Source: Halomarina salina (GTDB taxonomy: Archaea; Halobacteriota; Halobacteria; Halobacteriales; Haloarculaceae). From it: a DNA stretch of 64,000 nucleotides. The position numbers were made by a program, and so were the translations under genes. The notes under the pieces were generated by a model. That model ran no database searches. It was given only the letters and a program-made list of their open reading frames with translations, and was not told the origin of the DNA. The DNA lies in contig NZ_JALLGW010000001.1 in the NCBI RefSeq assembly GCF_023074835.1, positions 1,674,001-1,738,000 on the forward strand, given 5' to 3'. Below are positions 46,189 to 53,732 of this stretch, piece after piece. Every line of letters starts with the position of its first letter. Position 1 is the stretch's first letter.

Positions 46189-46539
46189 TTACGGCGCCTT
46201 GATGTAGCCGTACCCCTCGCTCTGCAGGTGCGCCAGCGTCCCCGTCCCGGAGGGGACCCCTTCGACGCCCGGGAGCAGGTCCTCGTCGGTGGCTCCCATG
46301 CCGCGGAGTGCGTTGCGACACGCGAACAGCGTCGTTCCACGGTCGACGAGTTCCTCGACCAGTCGCCGGTTCGACGCCGTCGCCTGGACGAACATCCGGA
46401 CGCCCGACCCGTTGGCGAGGAGGACCACGTCGTCGTCGGGAGCGGAGACGCTCGCGTCCTCCAGCAGGTTCAGGGTGTTCACCATCGCGTGTTGCTGGTC
46501 GCCGGGGTCCGGACTGGAGACGTGCACGACGGTCTGCAT
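46189..46539 (-). CDS. DsrE-family protein
   Basis: 116 residues. The DsrE/F fold is seen from VVHVSSPDPGDQQHAMVNTLNL, LLANGSGVRMFV and FACRNALRGMG, where the Cys in FACRNAL corresponds to the active cysteine of DsrE-like sulfur carriers. The end LPGVEGVPSGTGTLAHLQSEGYGYIKAP is the family C-terminus. Role in sulfur transfer is possible but unproven. Divergent from a cupin gene. Confidence 0.9.
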   Translation of the reverse strand: MQTVVHVSSPDPGDQQHAMVNTLNLLEDASVSAPDDDVVLLANGSGVRMFVQATASNRRLVEELVDRGTTLFACRNALRGMGATDEDLLPGVEGVPSGTGTLAHLQSEGYGYIKAP

Positions 46540-46633
46540 ACGTACCGGACAGCCTCCACGGGCATAACTACTGTATTCTGAGCAACAGGTCTTTATCGTC
46601 GTCGGGGGCGTAGCCGCTCGACGAGGGTGTTCT

Positions 46634-46981
46634 ATGAGCGACTCAGATTCGACGCCGTACACGGGGTTCGTGATGGCCGACACGCCGGGCGAGCGGATGA
46701 CGCTCGACGGCTGCGATGTCCACGTCGTCCACCACGACCCTGGAACCGAACGCGAGGAACACACCCACGAGGAGACGCACATTGTCTTCGTCCGCTCGGG
46801 GCGGATGCGGTGGAGCGTCGACGGCGAGTACCGGGAGACCGGTCCGGGCGACACCACCGTCACGCCCGGCGGTGTGACACATAGCTGGGAGGTGCTGGGC
46901 GACGACCCGGCACGCGTCGTCTGCGTGACCGCACCGCCGGAGGCGGACAGTCGACCGGGTCTGACCGACGACGGGGAGTGA
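46634..46981 (+). CDS. Cupin-domain protein
   Basis: 115 residues, single double-stranded beta-helix. Metal ligands appear as EEHTHEETH (two His and Glu) in cupin motif 1 and PGGVTHSWE (His) in motif 2. Small archaeal cupins of this type are sensors or small-molecule dioxygenases/isomerases; substrate unknown. The ATG at 46634 is preceded by a CTTTAT element about 40 bases upstream. Confidence 0.88.
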   Translation: MSDSDSTPYTGFVMADTPGERMTLDGCDVHVVHHDPGTEREEHTHEETHIVFVRSGRMRWSVDGEYRETGPGDTTVTPGGVTHSWEVLGDDPARVVCVTAPPEADSRPGLTDDGE

Positions 46982-47026
46982 GACCGAGTCGGGGCGGTTT
47001 TTGCTCGCCTCGCCCGAGTGGAGCGT

Positions 47027-47605
47027 ATGACCGACCACGATGCTCGCGACGGGGACGCGCACGACGACCTCGCGTGGGAGACGCGCGAGTCGCGCGTCGC
47101 CTACACCTGTCCCGGTTTCGAGATTCGTCACGACGAGGTGACGCTCCCCGACGGCACGGAGACCGACTTCGACTACCTCGCCGAACCGCCCGCCGTCGTC
47201 GTCCTGCCGTTCACGCCGGACGGCGACGTGGTCTGCATCGAGGAGTGGCGACAGGCGGTCGGTCACGTCAACTTCGGCCTCCCGGTCGGGACCGTCGAGG
47301 ACGACGACGTGGACCTCTCGACGGCCGCCCACCGCGAACTGACCGAGGAGACGGGTTACGAGGCGGACGCGGTCGAACCGCTGGTGACCGTCGAACCGGC
47401 CAACGGCATCGCCAACTCGGAGTTCAACGTCTTCGTCGCCCACGGCTGTACCCCCGACGCCGACCAGGACCTCGACGCCGACGAGTCCATCCGCCCGACG
47501 ACGACGCGCTACGAGGACCTGCGCGACGCGGTCGCTTCGGACGAGGTCCGGGACGGGCGGACGGTGCTCGCCGTGGGCCAGTACGAACTCGTGGGCGGTC
47601 GGTGA
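47027..47605 (+). CDS. Nudix hydrolase, ADP-ribose pyrophosphatase-like
   Basis: 192 residues. The Nudix box is GTVEDDDVDLSTAAHRELTE followed by ETGY: the RELxEExGY end is intact, but the first Glu of the box is replaced and one residue is inserted between Gly and Arg. The upstream VVVLPFTPDGDVVCIEEWRQAV is the NudF-like sheet with the EEWR motif. Probably hydrolyses ADP-ribose or nucleotide sugars. GTTTTT at 46997-47002, about 27 bases before the ATG, supports this start over a GTG nine bases earlier. Confidence 0.88.
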   Translation: MTDHDARDGDAHDDLAWETRESRVAYTCPGFEIRHDEVTLPDGTETDFDYLAEPPAVVVLPFTPDGDVVCIEEWRQAVGHVNFGLPVGTVEDDDVDLSTAAHRELTEETGYEADAVEPLVTVEPANGIANSEFNVFVAHGCTPDADQDLDADESIRPTTTRYEDLRDAVASDEVRDGRTVLAVGQYELVGGR

Positions 47606-47702
47606 CGGTCGTCTGCGGTCCGCGACGGTCGATGGCGGTCGGCGACTCGTCTGGGGAGTTGGTCGAAGAAGGAGCGAGAACGGGACGTGATGGAGTGAGC
47701 GG

Positions 47703-48116
47703 TCAGACGAGTCGGTCGGCGAACCGCGCGGCGATGGGGAGCCGGGGCGTCTTCCCCTGGTACGCCCGGACGACGAGGTAGAGCCACGCCGCGAGCGAGG
47801 CGAGCCAGAACACGAGACTGACGAGCGTCATGATGAGCGAGACGATGCTCCAGAGGATGAACCCCGCCGGGTCGAAGAAGCCGACGCTGAAGAAGACCGT
47901 CTGGATGACGGTGAACACGATGCCCACGCCGATGACGATGGCGGAGAACACCATGCTCTGGGCCGCGTGGAACCGGACGAACTCGTCGTTCGGTTCGAGG
48001 AGGTAGACGACGAGTCCGGTCAGGAGCCAGAGGACGTACGAGAGTGCCCCCAGGACGTTCGGTTCGAGTCCGCTCTCCGACGATTCGACGGTGGTGGCAC
48101 GTTCTTGAGCTGCCAT
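47703..48116 (-). CDS. DUF4870-type (Tic20-like) membrane protein
   Basis: 137 residues with four membrane helices. The motif NVLGALSYVLWLLTGLVVYL followed by EPNDEFVRFHAAQSMVFSA is characteristic of the DUF4870/Tic20-like family, where the phrase VRFHAxQ is highly conserved. Bacterial and archaeal members have no established role. It is convergent with the Nudix gene and divergent from the FilR1-type regulator. Confidence 0.85.
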   Translation of the reverse strand: MAAQERATTVESSESGLEPNVLGALSYVLWLLTGLVVYLLEPNDEFVRFHAAQSMVFSAIVIGVGIVFTVIQTVFFSVGFFDPAGFILWSIVSLIMTLVSLVFWLASLAAWLYLVVRAYQGKTPRLPIAARFADRLV

Positions 48117-48248
48117 GACAGTTCATGCCGAGATGGCCGATTATACTCTCCGAGTGAACCAGGGTACGGGCGCTGTGCCGCGTCTCAGGAGGTGTATCGG
48201 TCGGGTACGGTGACGTACAGTTAAGTGTGTATGAGGCTATCGCTCCCC

Positions 48249-49004
48249 ATGGATGGGGCGGAACGACTCGTGCAACTCGTTCGACGGAGCCCGGTTCTCG
48301 TCGCTCTCCGGGAGGGGCCGCTCGACCGACGCGACCTCGAACGCCGGCTCGACGTGTCGAAACCGACCGTGCTCCGGGCGACGGGGACGCTCCGCGACTT
48401 CGGTCTGGTCGAACGGGTCGAGGGCCAGTTCCGACTGACCGCACAGGGGGACGTCGTCGCGACCGCTCTCGACCGGTTTCGGCGGGTCGAACGGGCGGCG
48501 TCGCGGCTGAGTCCGTTCCTCGCCACGACCGACTACGAGGTCGCGGTCGAACACTTCGCGGACGCGACGGTGACGACGCGGAAGCCGGGCGACCCGTACC
48601 GACCGGTGCGCCGGTTCATGTCGCTAGTCGAGTCCACCGACCGCCTCCGCGGGTTCGACGCGGCCACCATCGCACCGGGGAACGTCGACACCATCTACGA
48701 GCGCATCGTCGGCGGGATGGAGACGGACATCTGCTACCCCGAGCACGTCGTCGAGACCATCGTCGAATCGTCGCCCGAGCGGAGCACCGAAGCGGCCCAG
48801 AGCGGCAACCTGACGCTCCGCGTCGTCGACAGCGTCCCGTGCGGGCTGGCGCTGTTCGACGACCACGTCGGTCTCGGCGGGTACGACCCGGAGACGGGCG
48901 CGCTGGCGGTGTTCGTCGACACCGACGACGAGGCCGCCTACGCCTGGGGGGAACGGGAGTTCGAACGCTACCGCGAGGACGCGACTATCGTCGTCGGCGA
49001 GTAG
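48249..49004 (+). CDS. Winged-HTH regulator with FilR1/DUF1724 domain
   Basis: 251 residues. The DNA-binding domain is near residues 5-65 (RSPVLVALREGPLDRRDLERRLDVSK... LVERVEGQFRLT). A methanogenesis-regulator-FilR1-like domain follows (IYERIVGGMETDICYPEHVVETI, LTLRVVDSVPCGLALFDDHVGLGGYD), common in haloarchaeal regulators of unknown ligand. In-frame GTG 48225 and ATG 48231 lie upstream; TTAAGT at 48221-48226, 23-28 bases before 48249, places the leaderless start at 48249. Confidence 0.82.
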   Translation: MDGAERLVQLVRRSPVLVALREGPLDRRDLERRLDVSKPTVLRATGTLRDFGLVERVEGQFRLTAQGDVVATALDRFRRVERAASRLSPFLATTDYEVAVEHFADATVTTRKPGDPYRPVRRFMSLVESTDRLRGFDAATIAPGNVDTIYERIVGGMETDICYPEHVVETIVESSPERSTEAAQSGNLTLRVVDSVPCGLALFDDHVGLGGYDPETGALAVFVDTDDEAAYAWGEREFERYREDATIVVGE

Positions 49005-49010
49005 TCGTTC

Positions 49011-49754
49011 TCAGTCGAGCAGCGGGTAGTACTGGTCGAACACCGACCGGTCGTAGACGAGCTGGACGTGCTCCTGGTAGCCGGTGTTCTCGTTGAGCGC
49101 CGACTCGACGGACGACAGCTCGGGTTCGGGGAGCGACGCGTAGTAGCTCGGGTCGATGAGTTCGTCGACGGAGCTCCACAGCGCGGCGTAGGAGACGCCC
49201 TCGGCCAGTTGGCCGTCGTTGAGGTCGGTGAGGAACTCGCTGCCGGGCTGCATGTCACGGCCGCCCGGCGTGAGTTCGGCGAGGTAGGCCGCGTACGTCC
49301 CCCGGTGTGGCGTCCCCAGGGTGACGAGGTCGTCGACGTACTGCGCGCCGTCGAGCTTCTCGACGCACCACCGCGAGTCGAGGCCGCCCATCGAGTGGGC
49401 GACGACGTCGACGGCAGAGCCGTGCTCGTCGCTCACCGACTCGAGTTTCGCCTGCACCGCCTCGGCGTACACCTCGGGCGAGTCCACCGTCGTCCCCGGA
49501 ACCTCGCCGAGGTTGATGTAGTGGACCGCCGACTCGGGGTAGCCGACGTCCTCGAAGTAGTGTCTGGCGACGTCCCACCACGGCGTCTCGCCGGTGTCGC
49601 CGAAGCCGTGGACGAGCAGTACGGGCTCGGGGCCGGGTCGCTGCACCGTGGCGCTCCCGCTGGCCGTCGCGGTCCCGACGGCGTTCGCCCCGATGGCGCT
49701 CGCGCCGACGGCCCCGACGGCTCGCAGAACCCCGCGTCGTGTGCGCTGGCTCAT
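49011..49754 (-). CDS. Tat-exported lipase/esterase (lipase class 2 type)
   Basis: 247 residues. The N-terminus TRRGVLRAVGAVGASAIG is a twin-arginine signal peptide to about residue 32. The mature domain has the lipase oxyanion region VLLVHGFGDTGETPWW and the nucleophile elbow AHSMGG with Ser121, as in Streptomyces/Bacillus lipases. It should act outside the cell on lipids or esters. The start at 49754 gives the signal peptide directly. It is convergent with the FilR1-type regulator. Confidence 0.88.
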   Translation of the reverse strand: MSQRTRRGVLRAVGAVGASAIGANAVGTATASGSATVQRPGPEPVLLVHGFGDTGETPWWDVARHYFEDVGYPESAVHYINLGEVPGTTVDSPEVYAEAVQAKLESVSDEHGSAVDVVAHSMGGLDSRWCVEKLDGAQYVDDLVTLGTPHRGTYAAYLAELTPGGRDMQPGSEFLTDLNDGQLAEGVSYAALWSSVDELIDPSYYASLPEPELSSVESALNENTGYQEHVQLVYDRSVFDQYYPLLD

Positions 49755-49902
49755 TGCGGCTCGTGGTTCTGTCGGCGAGCCCGGAGAGTCTGTAGCACGT
49801 GTGTGCCGGTCTATCATTACGGTCCGGCCGACGGTGCCGGCCGCGACGCGCTGTCGGCCGCCGGAACGCAACCCTTAGTGACCCACTGGGGAAATCGTCG
49901 GT

Positions 49903-51375
49903 ATGCGAGACCACTTCGAGGCGCGGACGTTCGACGGCGCGGGGCGCGTCGGCGAGTTGCGCGTCCCCCGCGCGGGCGTCACCGTCGAGACGCCCGCCCT
50001 CCTGCCGGTCGTCAACCCTCACATCGAGACGATAACGCCGAACGAACTCGAATCCGAGTTCGGCGCGCAGATCCTCATCACGAACGGCTACATCCTCCTG
50101 CAGAGCGAGGACCTCCGCGAGGAGGCACTGGAACGCGGTCTCCACGACCTCTACGACTTCTCGGGCGCCATCATGACCGACTCCGGGTCGTTCCAGCTCG
50201 CGGAGTACGGCGACATCGACACCGACACGCGCGAGATTCTCCAGTTCCAGCGCGACGTGGGCAGCGACATCGGGACGCCCGTCGACATCCCGACGCCGCC
50301 GGACGCCTCACGCGAGCAGGCCGAGGAGGAACTCGCCACGACCCAGGAGCGCCTCGAACTCGCCGAGACGGTCGACGTGGGCGAGATGCTCGTCAACGCG
50401 CCCGTCCAGGGCTCGACGTACACCGACCTCCGCGAGGAGGCGGGCCGCCACGCCGCGGGGACGGACCTCGACGTGTTCCCGGTCGGAGCGGTCGTCCCGA
50501 TGCTCAACAGCTACCGGTACGCCGACATGGTGGACGTCGTCGCGGCCGCCAAGCGCGGCCTCGGCACCGACGCGCCGGTCCACCTGTTCGGCGCGGGCCA
50601 CCCGATGATGTTCGCGCTCGCCGTCGCGATGGGCTGTGACCTGTTCGACTCCGCGGCGTACGCGCTGTACGCCCGCGACGACCGCTACCTGACAGTACGG
50701 GGTACCGAACACCTCGCCGATCTGGAGTACTTCCCGTGTTCCTGCCCGGTCTGTGCCGACCACACGCCCGAGGAGGTCGCCGCGTGCGACGACGACACCC
50801 GAGAGCGACTGCTCGCGCGACACAACCTCCACGTCACCTTCGAGGAGATGCGTCGCGTCAAGCAGGCCGTCCGGACCGGCAACCTGCTCGAACTCGTCGA
50901 CGTACGCGCTCGGGGCCACCCGGCGATGCTCGACGGCTACCGGGCGCTGCTCGACCACGCCGAGCAACTGGAGCGCACCGACCCGGTCGGCAAGGACGCC
51001 TTCTTCCACGTCTCGGCCGAGAGTTCCTACCGGCCCGAGGTGCTGCGCCACCACCGGCGTCTCGCGCGCCTCTCGATTCCCGAGGGTGCGAACCTCCTGC
51101 TCTCGGAGGGCGAGAAGAACGACGACTACGACGAGACGTGGCGACTCGCCGCACCGTTCGGCCCGTACCCGCGCCACCTCTCGGACTCGTACCCGCTGAC
51201 GGCGGAACTGCCCGAACGGCGCTCTCCCGACGCGTACGAGGCGGCCGCCGACGGCGTCCGCTCGCTCGTCGAGGCGAACCCCGACGCGTCGTTCACGGTC
51301 GCCCAGTGGCGCTGGCCCGACACCGCCCTCGCCCGTCTCCCCGACCGGGTCGTCGTGGAGTCGCTCGGCGAGTAG
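49903..51375 (+). CDS. tgtA: tRNA-guanine(15) transglycosylase (archaeosine TgtA)
   Basis: Exchanges guanine 15 of the tRNA D-loop for preQ0, the first tRNA step to archaeosine. 490 residues. The TIM-barrel catalytic domain has [14 protein letters not shown] with Asp93 and [17 protein letters not shown]; the zinc motif is PCSCPVC...H near residue 278. The part after about 330 belongs to the archaeal TgtA C-terminal C1 region; the usual PUA domain at the far C-terminus is short or missing here. arcS and raSEA, the later pathway genes, lie within 11 kb. Confidence 0.95.
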   Translation: MRDHFEARTFDGAGRVGELRVPRAGVTVETPALLPVVNPHIETITPNELESEFGAQILITNGYILLQSEDLREEALERGLHDLYDFSGAIMTDSGSFQLAEYGDIDTDTREILQFQRDVGSDIGTPVDIPTPPDASREQAEEELATTQERLELAETVDVGEMLVNAPVQGSTYTDLREEAGRHAAGTDLDVFPVGAVVPMLNSYRYADMVDVVAAAKRGLGTDAPVHLFGAGHPMMFALAVAMGCDLFDSAAYALYARDDRYLTVRGTEHLADLEYFPCSCPVCADHTPEEVAACDDDTRERLLARHNLHVTFEEMRRVKQAVRTGNLLELVDVRARGHPAMLDGYRALLDHAEQLERTDPVGKDAFFHVSAESSYRPEVLRHHRRLARLSIPEGANLLLSEGEKNDDYDETWRLAAPFGPYPRHLSDSYPLTAELPERRSPDAYEAAADGVRSLVEANPDASFTVAQWRWPDTALARLPDRVVVESLGE

Positions 51376-51392
51376 CGCGTCGGCGACCCGAA

Positions 51393-51425
51393 CGTACTTG
51401 ACGGTCGTCGCACTCGATTTACACG
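51393..51425 (+). promoter_or_regulatory. Leaderless promoter of the first small membrane gene, copy 1 of a duplicated start region
   Basis: GTACTTGA near 51393-51400 is a weak TATA 25-33 bases before the ATG. The bases just before and after the ATG (TCGATTTACACG then ATGCCCTCC) recur with one inserted base before the second gene at 51721. Confidence 0.45.
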
Positions 51426-51605
51426 ATGCCCTCCCGTTCGACGCTCGTGAGTCTAGCACTGCTGTTCGCCGCCGCCGCGGGACTCGTCGGGTACACGCAG
51501 TTCGGCTGGCGGTACGAGGTCGGGACCGTCCACGTGGTCGTCGCGGGACTCCTCGTCGTCTGCTGGTTCGTCCTGCAGATGACGATCCACGACTGGCAGC
51601 CGTGA
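51426..51605 (+). CDS. Small membrane protein, 59 residues, paralogue 1
   Basis: Two hydrophobic helices (about residues 8-25 and 36-52) around a short loop with the motif GYTQFGWRYE; N-terminus MPSRSTL, C-terminus IHDWQP. The arrangement and the GLVGYTxFGWR motif recur in the next gene. No known family recognised. No signal peptide cleavage site. The start region is duplicated with the downstream paralogue, which supports it as a real gene. Confidence 0.75.
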   Translation: MPSRSTLVSLALLFAAAAGLVGYTQFGWRYEVGTVHVVVAGLLVVCWFVLQMTIHDWQP

Positions 51606-51689
51606 CCGGGCGGTCCCGCTCGCAGACCGGTCCCTCGGAGCGCCAGTCCGCGTCGGTCACTCGTTCGCGCCGACGAACGACCACCCAAG

Positions 51690-51720
51690 GACTATGTTCT
51701 CGTAACGTCGAGTTTACACG
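51690..51720 (+). promoter_or_regulatory. Leaderless promoter of the second small membrane gene, copy 2 of the duplicated start region
   Basis: ACTATGTT at about 51691-51698 lies 23-30 bases before the ATG at 51721. TCGAGTTTACACG before the ATG matches copy 1 except for one inserted G. Confidence 0.5.
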
Positions 51721-51894
51721 ATGCCCTCCACCTCCACGCTCGGTACGGTCGTCGGTCTGGCGACGTTCGCCGTCGGTCTCGTCGGGTACACCCTGTTCGG
51801 CTGGCGGTTCGACGGAACCGGCGGACCGGTCGTCACGGCTGTCGCTCTCGTCTGCGTGGTCGTCGCCGTCGTCCTGACGCTCCGTAACCGGTGA
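51721..51894 (+). CDS. Small membrane protein, 57 residues, paralogue 2
   Basis: Two helices with the motif GLVGYTLFGWRFDG between them, aligning with paralogue 1 from MPSxSTL through FGWR; the second helix differs (VVTAVALVCVVVAVVLTL) and the C-terminus is basic (RNR). The two genes lie 115 bases apart and share the start region, so they arose by local duplication. Role unknown; candidates are membrane micro-proteins of a stress or transport complex. Confidence 0.75.
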   Translation: MPSTSTLGTVVGLATFAVGLVGYTLFGWRFDGTGGPVVTAVALVCVVVAVVLTLRNR

Positions 51895-51941
51895 ACGATT
51901 GAGCGCTCCTAACTAACCGCGGGGACCGGCTACCCGCGGGC

Positions 51942-52988
51942 ATGGCGCTCTACGCACTCGACGACCTCGACGACGCGTACGCCGCGACGCGAGCGTTCCT
52001 GTTCCCCTTCGACTGGGGGCGCTGGCTCAGACTCGCACTCGTGACGTTCTTCGTCGCCAGCGCGACGGGCACGCCCTCGTCGGGCTTCCAGTTCAGCGGC
52101 GCTGGCGGCGGGGCGGACAGCGGGACCAACGGCGAGTTCAGCGGTGCCGAGTTCGACGCCGCGATGCAAGAGATAGCGCCGTTCGTCCCGCTCATCGTCG
52201 TCGGCGTCCTGGTGGCACTCCTGCTGGCGCTCGCGTTCCTGTTCGTCGGCTCGGTGATGGAGTTCGTCCTCGTCCAGTCGCTCCGAGCGGAGCGCGTCTC
52301 GGTCCGGGAGTTCTTCGGTCGCTACACCGGGAAGGGGGCGCGGCTGTTCGGGTTCCGCATCGCGCTGGGGCTGCTCGGTCTGCTCGGTGCGGTCCTCGTC
52401 TTCGGGCTGACCGTCGGTCCGTTGCTCGTCGACGCCTCGCCGGTGATACCGCTGGTCGCGCTCGTCGTCCTCGCACCGCTGTTCGTCCTGTTCGCCGTCG
52501 CGCTCGCCGTCGTCAACGGGTTCACGACCGTCTTCGTGGTCCCGGTGATGCTGCTCGAAGACCTGACGGTCCTCGCGGCGTGGCGTCGGCTCTGGCCGAC
52601 GATTCGCGCACAGTGGCGGCAGTTCGCGGTGTACGCCGTGGTCATCGCGGTCGTCCTGTTCGCGCTGGGTATCGCCGCGAGTATCGCTATCGCCATCCCC
52701 GTCGCACTGGGGGCCCTCGCGTTCGCGGTGCTCGTCGGCATCGGATTCCTCGCTGGCGGCGTGACGCTGGCGACGGGCGTGGTCGTCGCGCTACTGGCGA
52801 TACCGTTCGTGCTGTTCGTCTTCGCCGTCGTCGGACTCGTACAGGTCCCGATACAGACCTACGTGCGCTACCACGCGCTGCTGGTGCTGGGGGACGCGGA
52901 CGAGCGCTTCGACCTCATCCCCGACACGCGCCGGTCGCTCCGCGAACCGGGACAGGGAGGGACACCCGGTCCGACCGGCGCGGACTGA
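51942..52988 (+). CDS. Haloarchaeal multi-pass membrane protein, possibly DUF7544
   Basis: 348 residues. The start MALYALDDLDDAYAATRAFL...DWGRWLRLALVTFF is typical of a haloarchaeal-specific family I recall as DUF7544. After an exposed Gly/Ser-rich loop (residues 45-70) follow six to seven helices, with a basic EDLTVLAAWRRLWPTIRAQW stretch in the cytoplasm. The layout resembles glycerophosphoryl-diester-phosphodiesterase membrane domains. Function unknown. The ATG lies 48 bases behind the second small membrane gene; the three may be one unit. Confidence 0.75.
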   Translation: MALYALDDLDDAYAATRAFLFPFDWGRWLRLALVTFFVASATGTPSSGFQFSGAGGGADSGTNGEFSGAEFDAAMQEIAPFVPLIVVGVLVALLLALAFLFVGSVMEFVLVQSLRAERVSVREFFGRYTGKGARLFGFRIALGLLGLLGAVLVFGLTVGPLLVDASPVIPLVALVVLAPLFVLFAVALAVVNGFTTVFVVPVMLLEDLTVLAAWRRLWPTIRAQWRQFAVYAVVIAVVLFALGIAASIAIAIPVALGALAFAVLVGIGFLAGGVTLATGVVVALLAIPFVLFVFAVVGLVQVPIQTYVRYHALLVLGDADERFDLIPDTRRSLREPGQGGTPGPTGAD

Positions 52989-53145
52989 ACTGTTCGGTTA
53001 CTGGAGGGCGACGCGACTCGCTCGCTGCCGGGACGACGCGCCGGACCGACCGCTCGTCGAGAGCCGGCGCCCCTCGTCGGCGCGAGGACGCGGCGCTCTC
53101 CGTCGGTCTCGTTCCACACCGTGCGTCGCGGCCGTCACCTGCTCG

Positions 53146-53439
53146 TCACTCCTCGACGAAGCGGTAGTCGCCGTAGCCGGGGAACGGCGGACACTGGATG
53201 TCGGCGAACGTCCCGGCGTCGACCAGTCGCTCGCGAGCGACACGTCGGTACGCGTCGATTGCGTCCTCGGTCGAGTCGGCCTCGACGGTCGCCCGGAAGG
53301 GTTCGACCTCTTCGACCCCCTCCGAGTGGACGAGGGTGACGTCCGCTTCCACGGTGTACTCCATCGTTCCTCGCGTGATTGCGGCGCGTGTCGTCTGTTC
53401 GTCGTCGGCGTCGACTGTAGATGGCTCTGGCTGTGTCAT
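53146..53439 (-). CDS. Small acidic protein of unknown function
   Basis: 97 residues, soluble, strongly acidic. Predicted pattern is a beta-beta-alpha unit: YTVEADVTLVHSEG, EEVEPFRATVEADSTEDAIDAYRRVARERL and a terminal QCPPFPGYGDYRFVEE. The last motif (Cys, paired Pro, aromatic rich) is striking but not one I recognise. The start at 53439 follows the usual haloarchaeal Met-Thr. It is divergent from arcS. Confidence 0.7.
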   Translation of the reverse strand: MTQPEPSTVDADDEQTTRAAITRGTMEYTVEADVTLVHSEGVEEVEPFRATVEADSTEDAIDAYRRVARERLVDAGTFADIQCPPFPGYGDYRFVEE

Positions 53440-53732
53440 GTGCTCTCTGGGGACCGGGAGGTACCGGGCGTGGACCCGGAACCTCACTCGCGTCACCCTG
53501 TCGATTCAGTCGCTGCTATGAGTACTTTCGGTGTGTTACGCGTTGGAGGGACACTCTACCTTTCGAATACGACGGACTAAGCACGAACGACTGTTCCGAT
53601 GACAGGATGGTCACCGGGCGCTGGCGGTCGCCTGCCGTCGGGCCGAACTGGTCGTCCAGGTGGTCGGGAACCGGCGTCGACGACCGGGCACACATCGAAA
53701 GGCCCTGTACCCTCGACCACCGACCCGAGCCA
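53440..53732. other. Intergenic region before arcS
   Basis: 293 bases. It includes ATG-starting short frames without acidic bias. ATCGAAAGG near 53695-53703 is about 30 bases before the arcS ATG and could be its TATA-like element. Nothing else was recognised. Confidence 0.35.

Noticed and set aside
43683-46340. 885-codon minus-strand frame opposite the zinc finger and hydrolases
   Set aside because: It is the reverse of three recognisable genes and lacks acidic bias.
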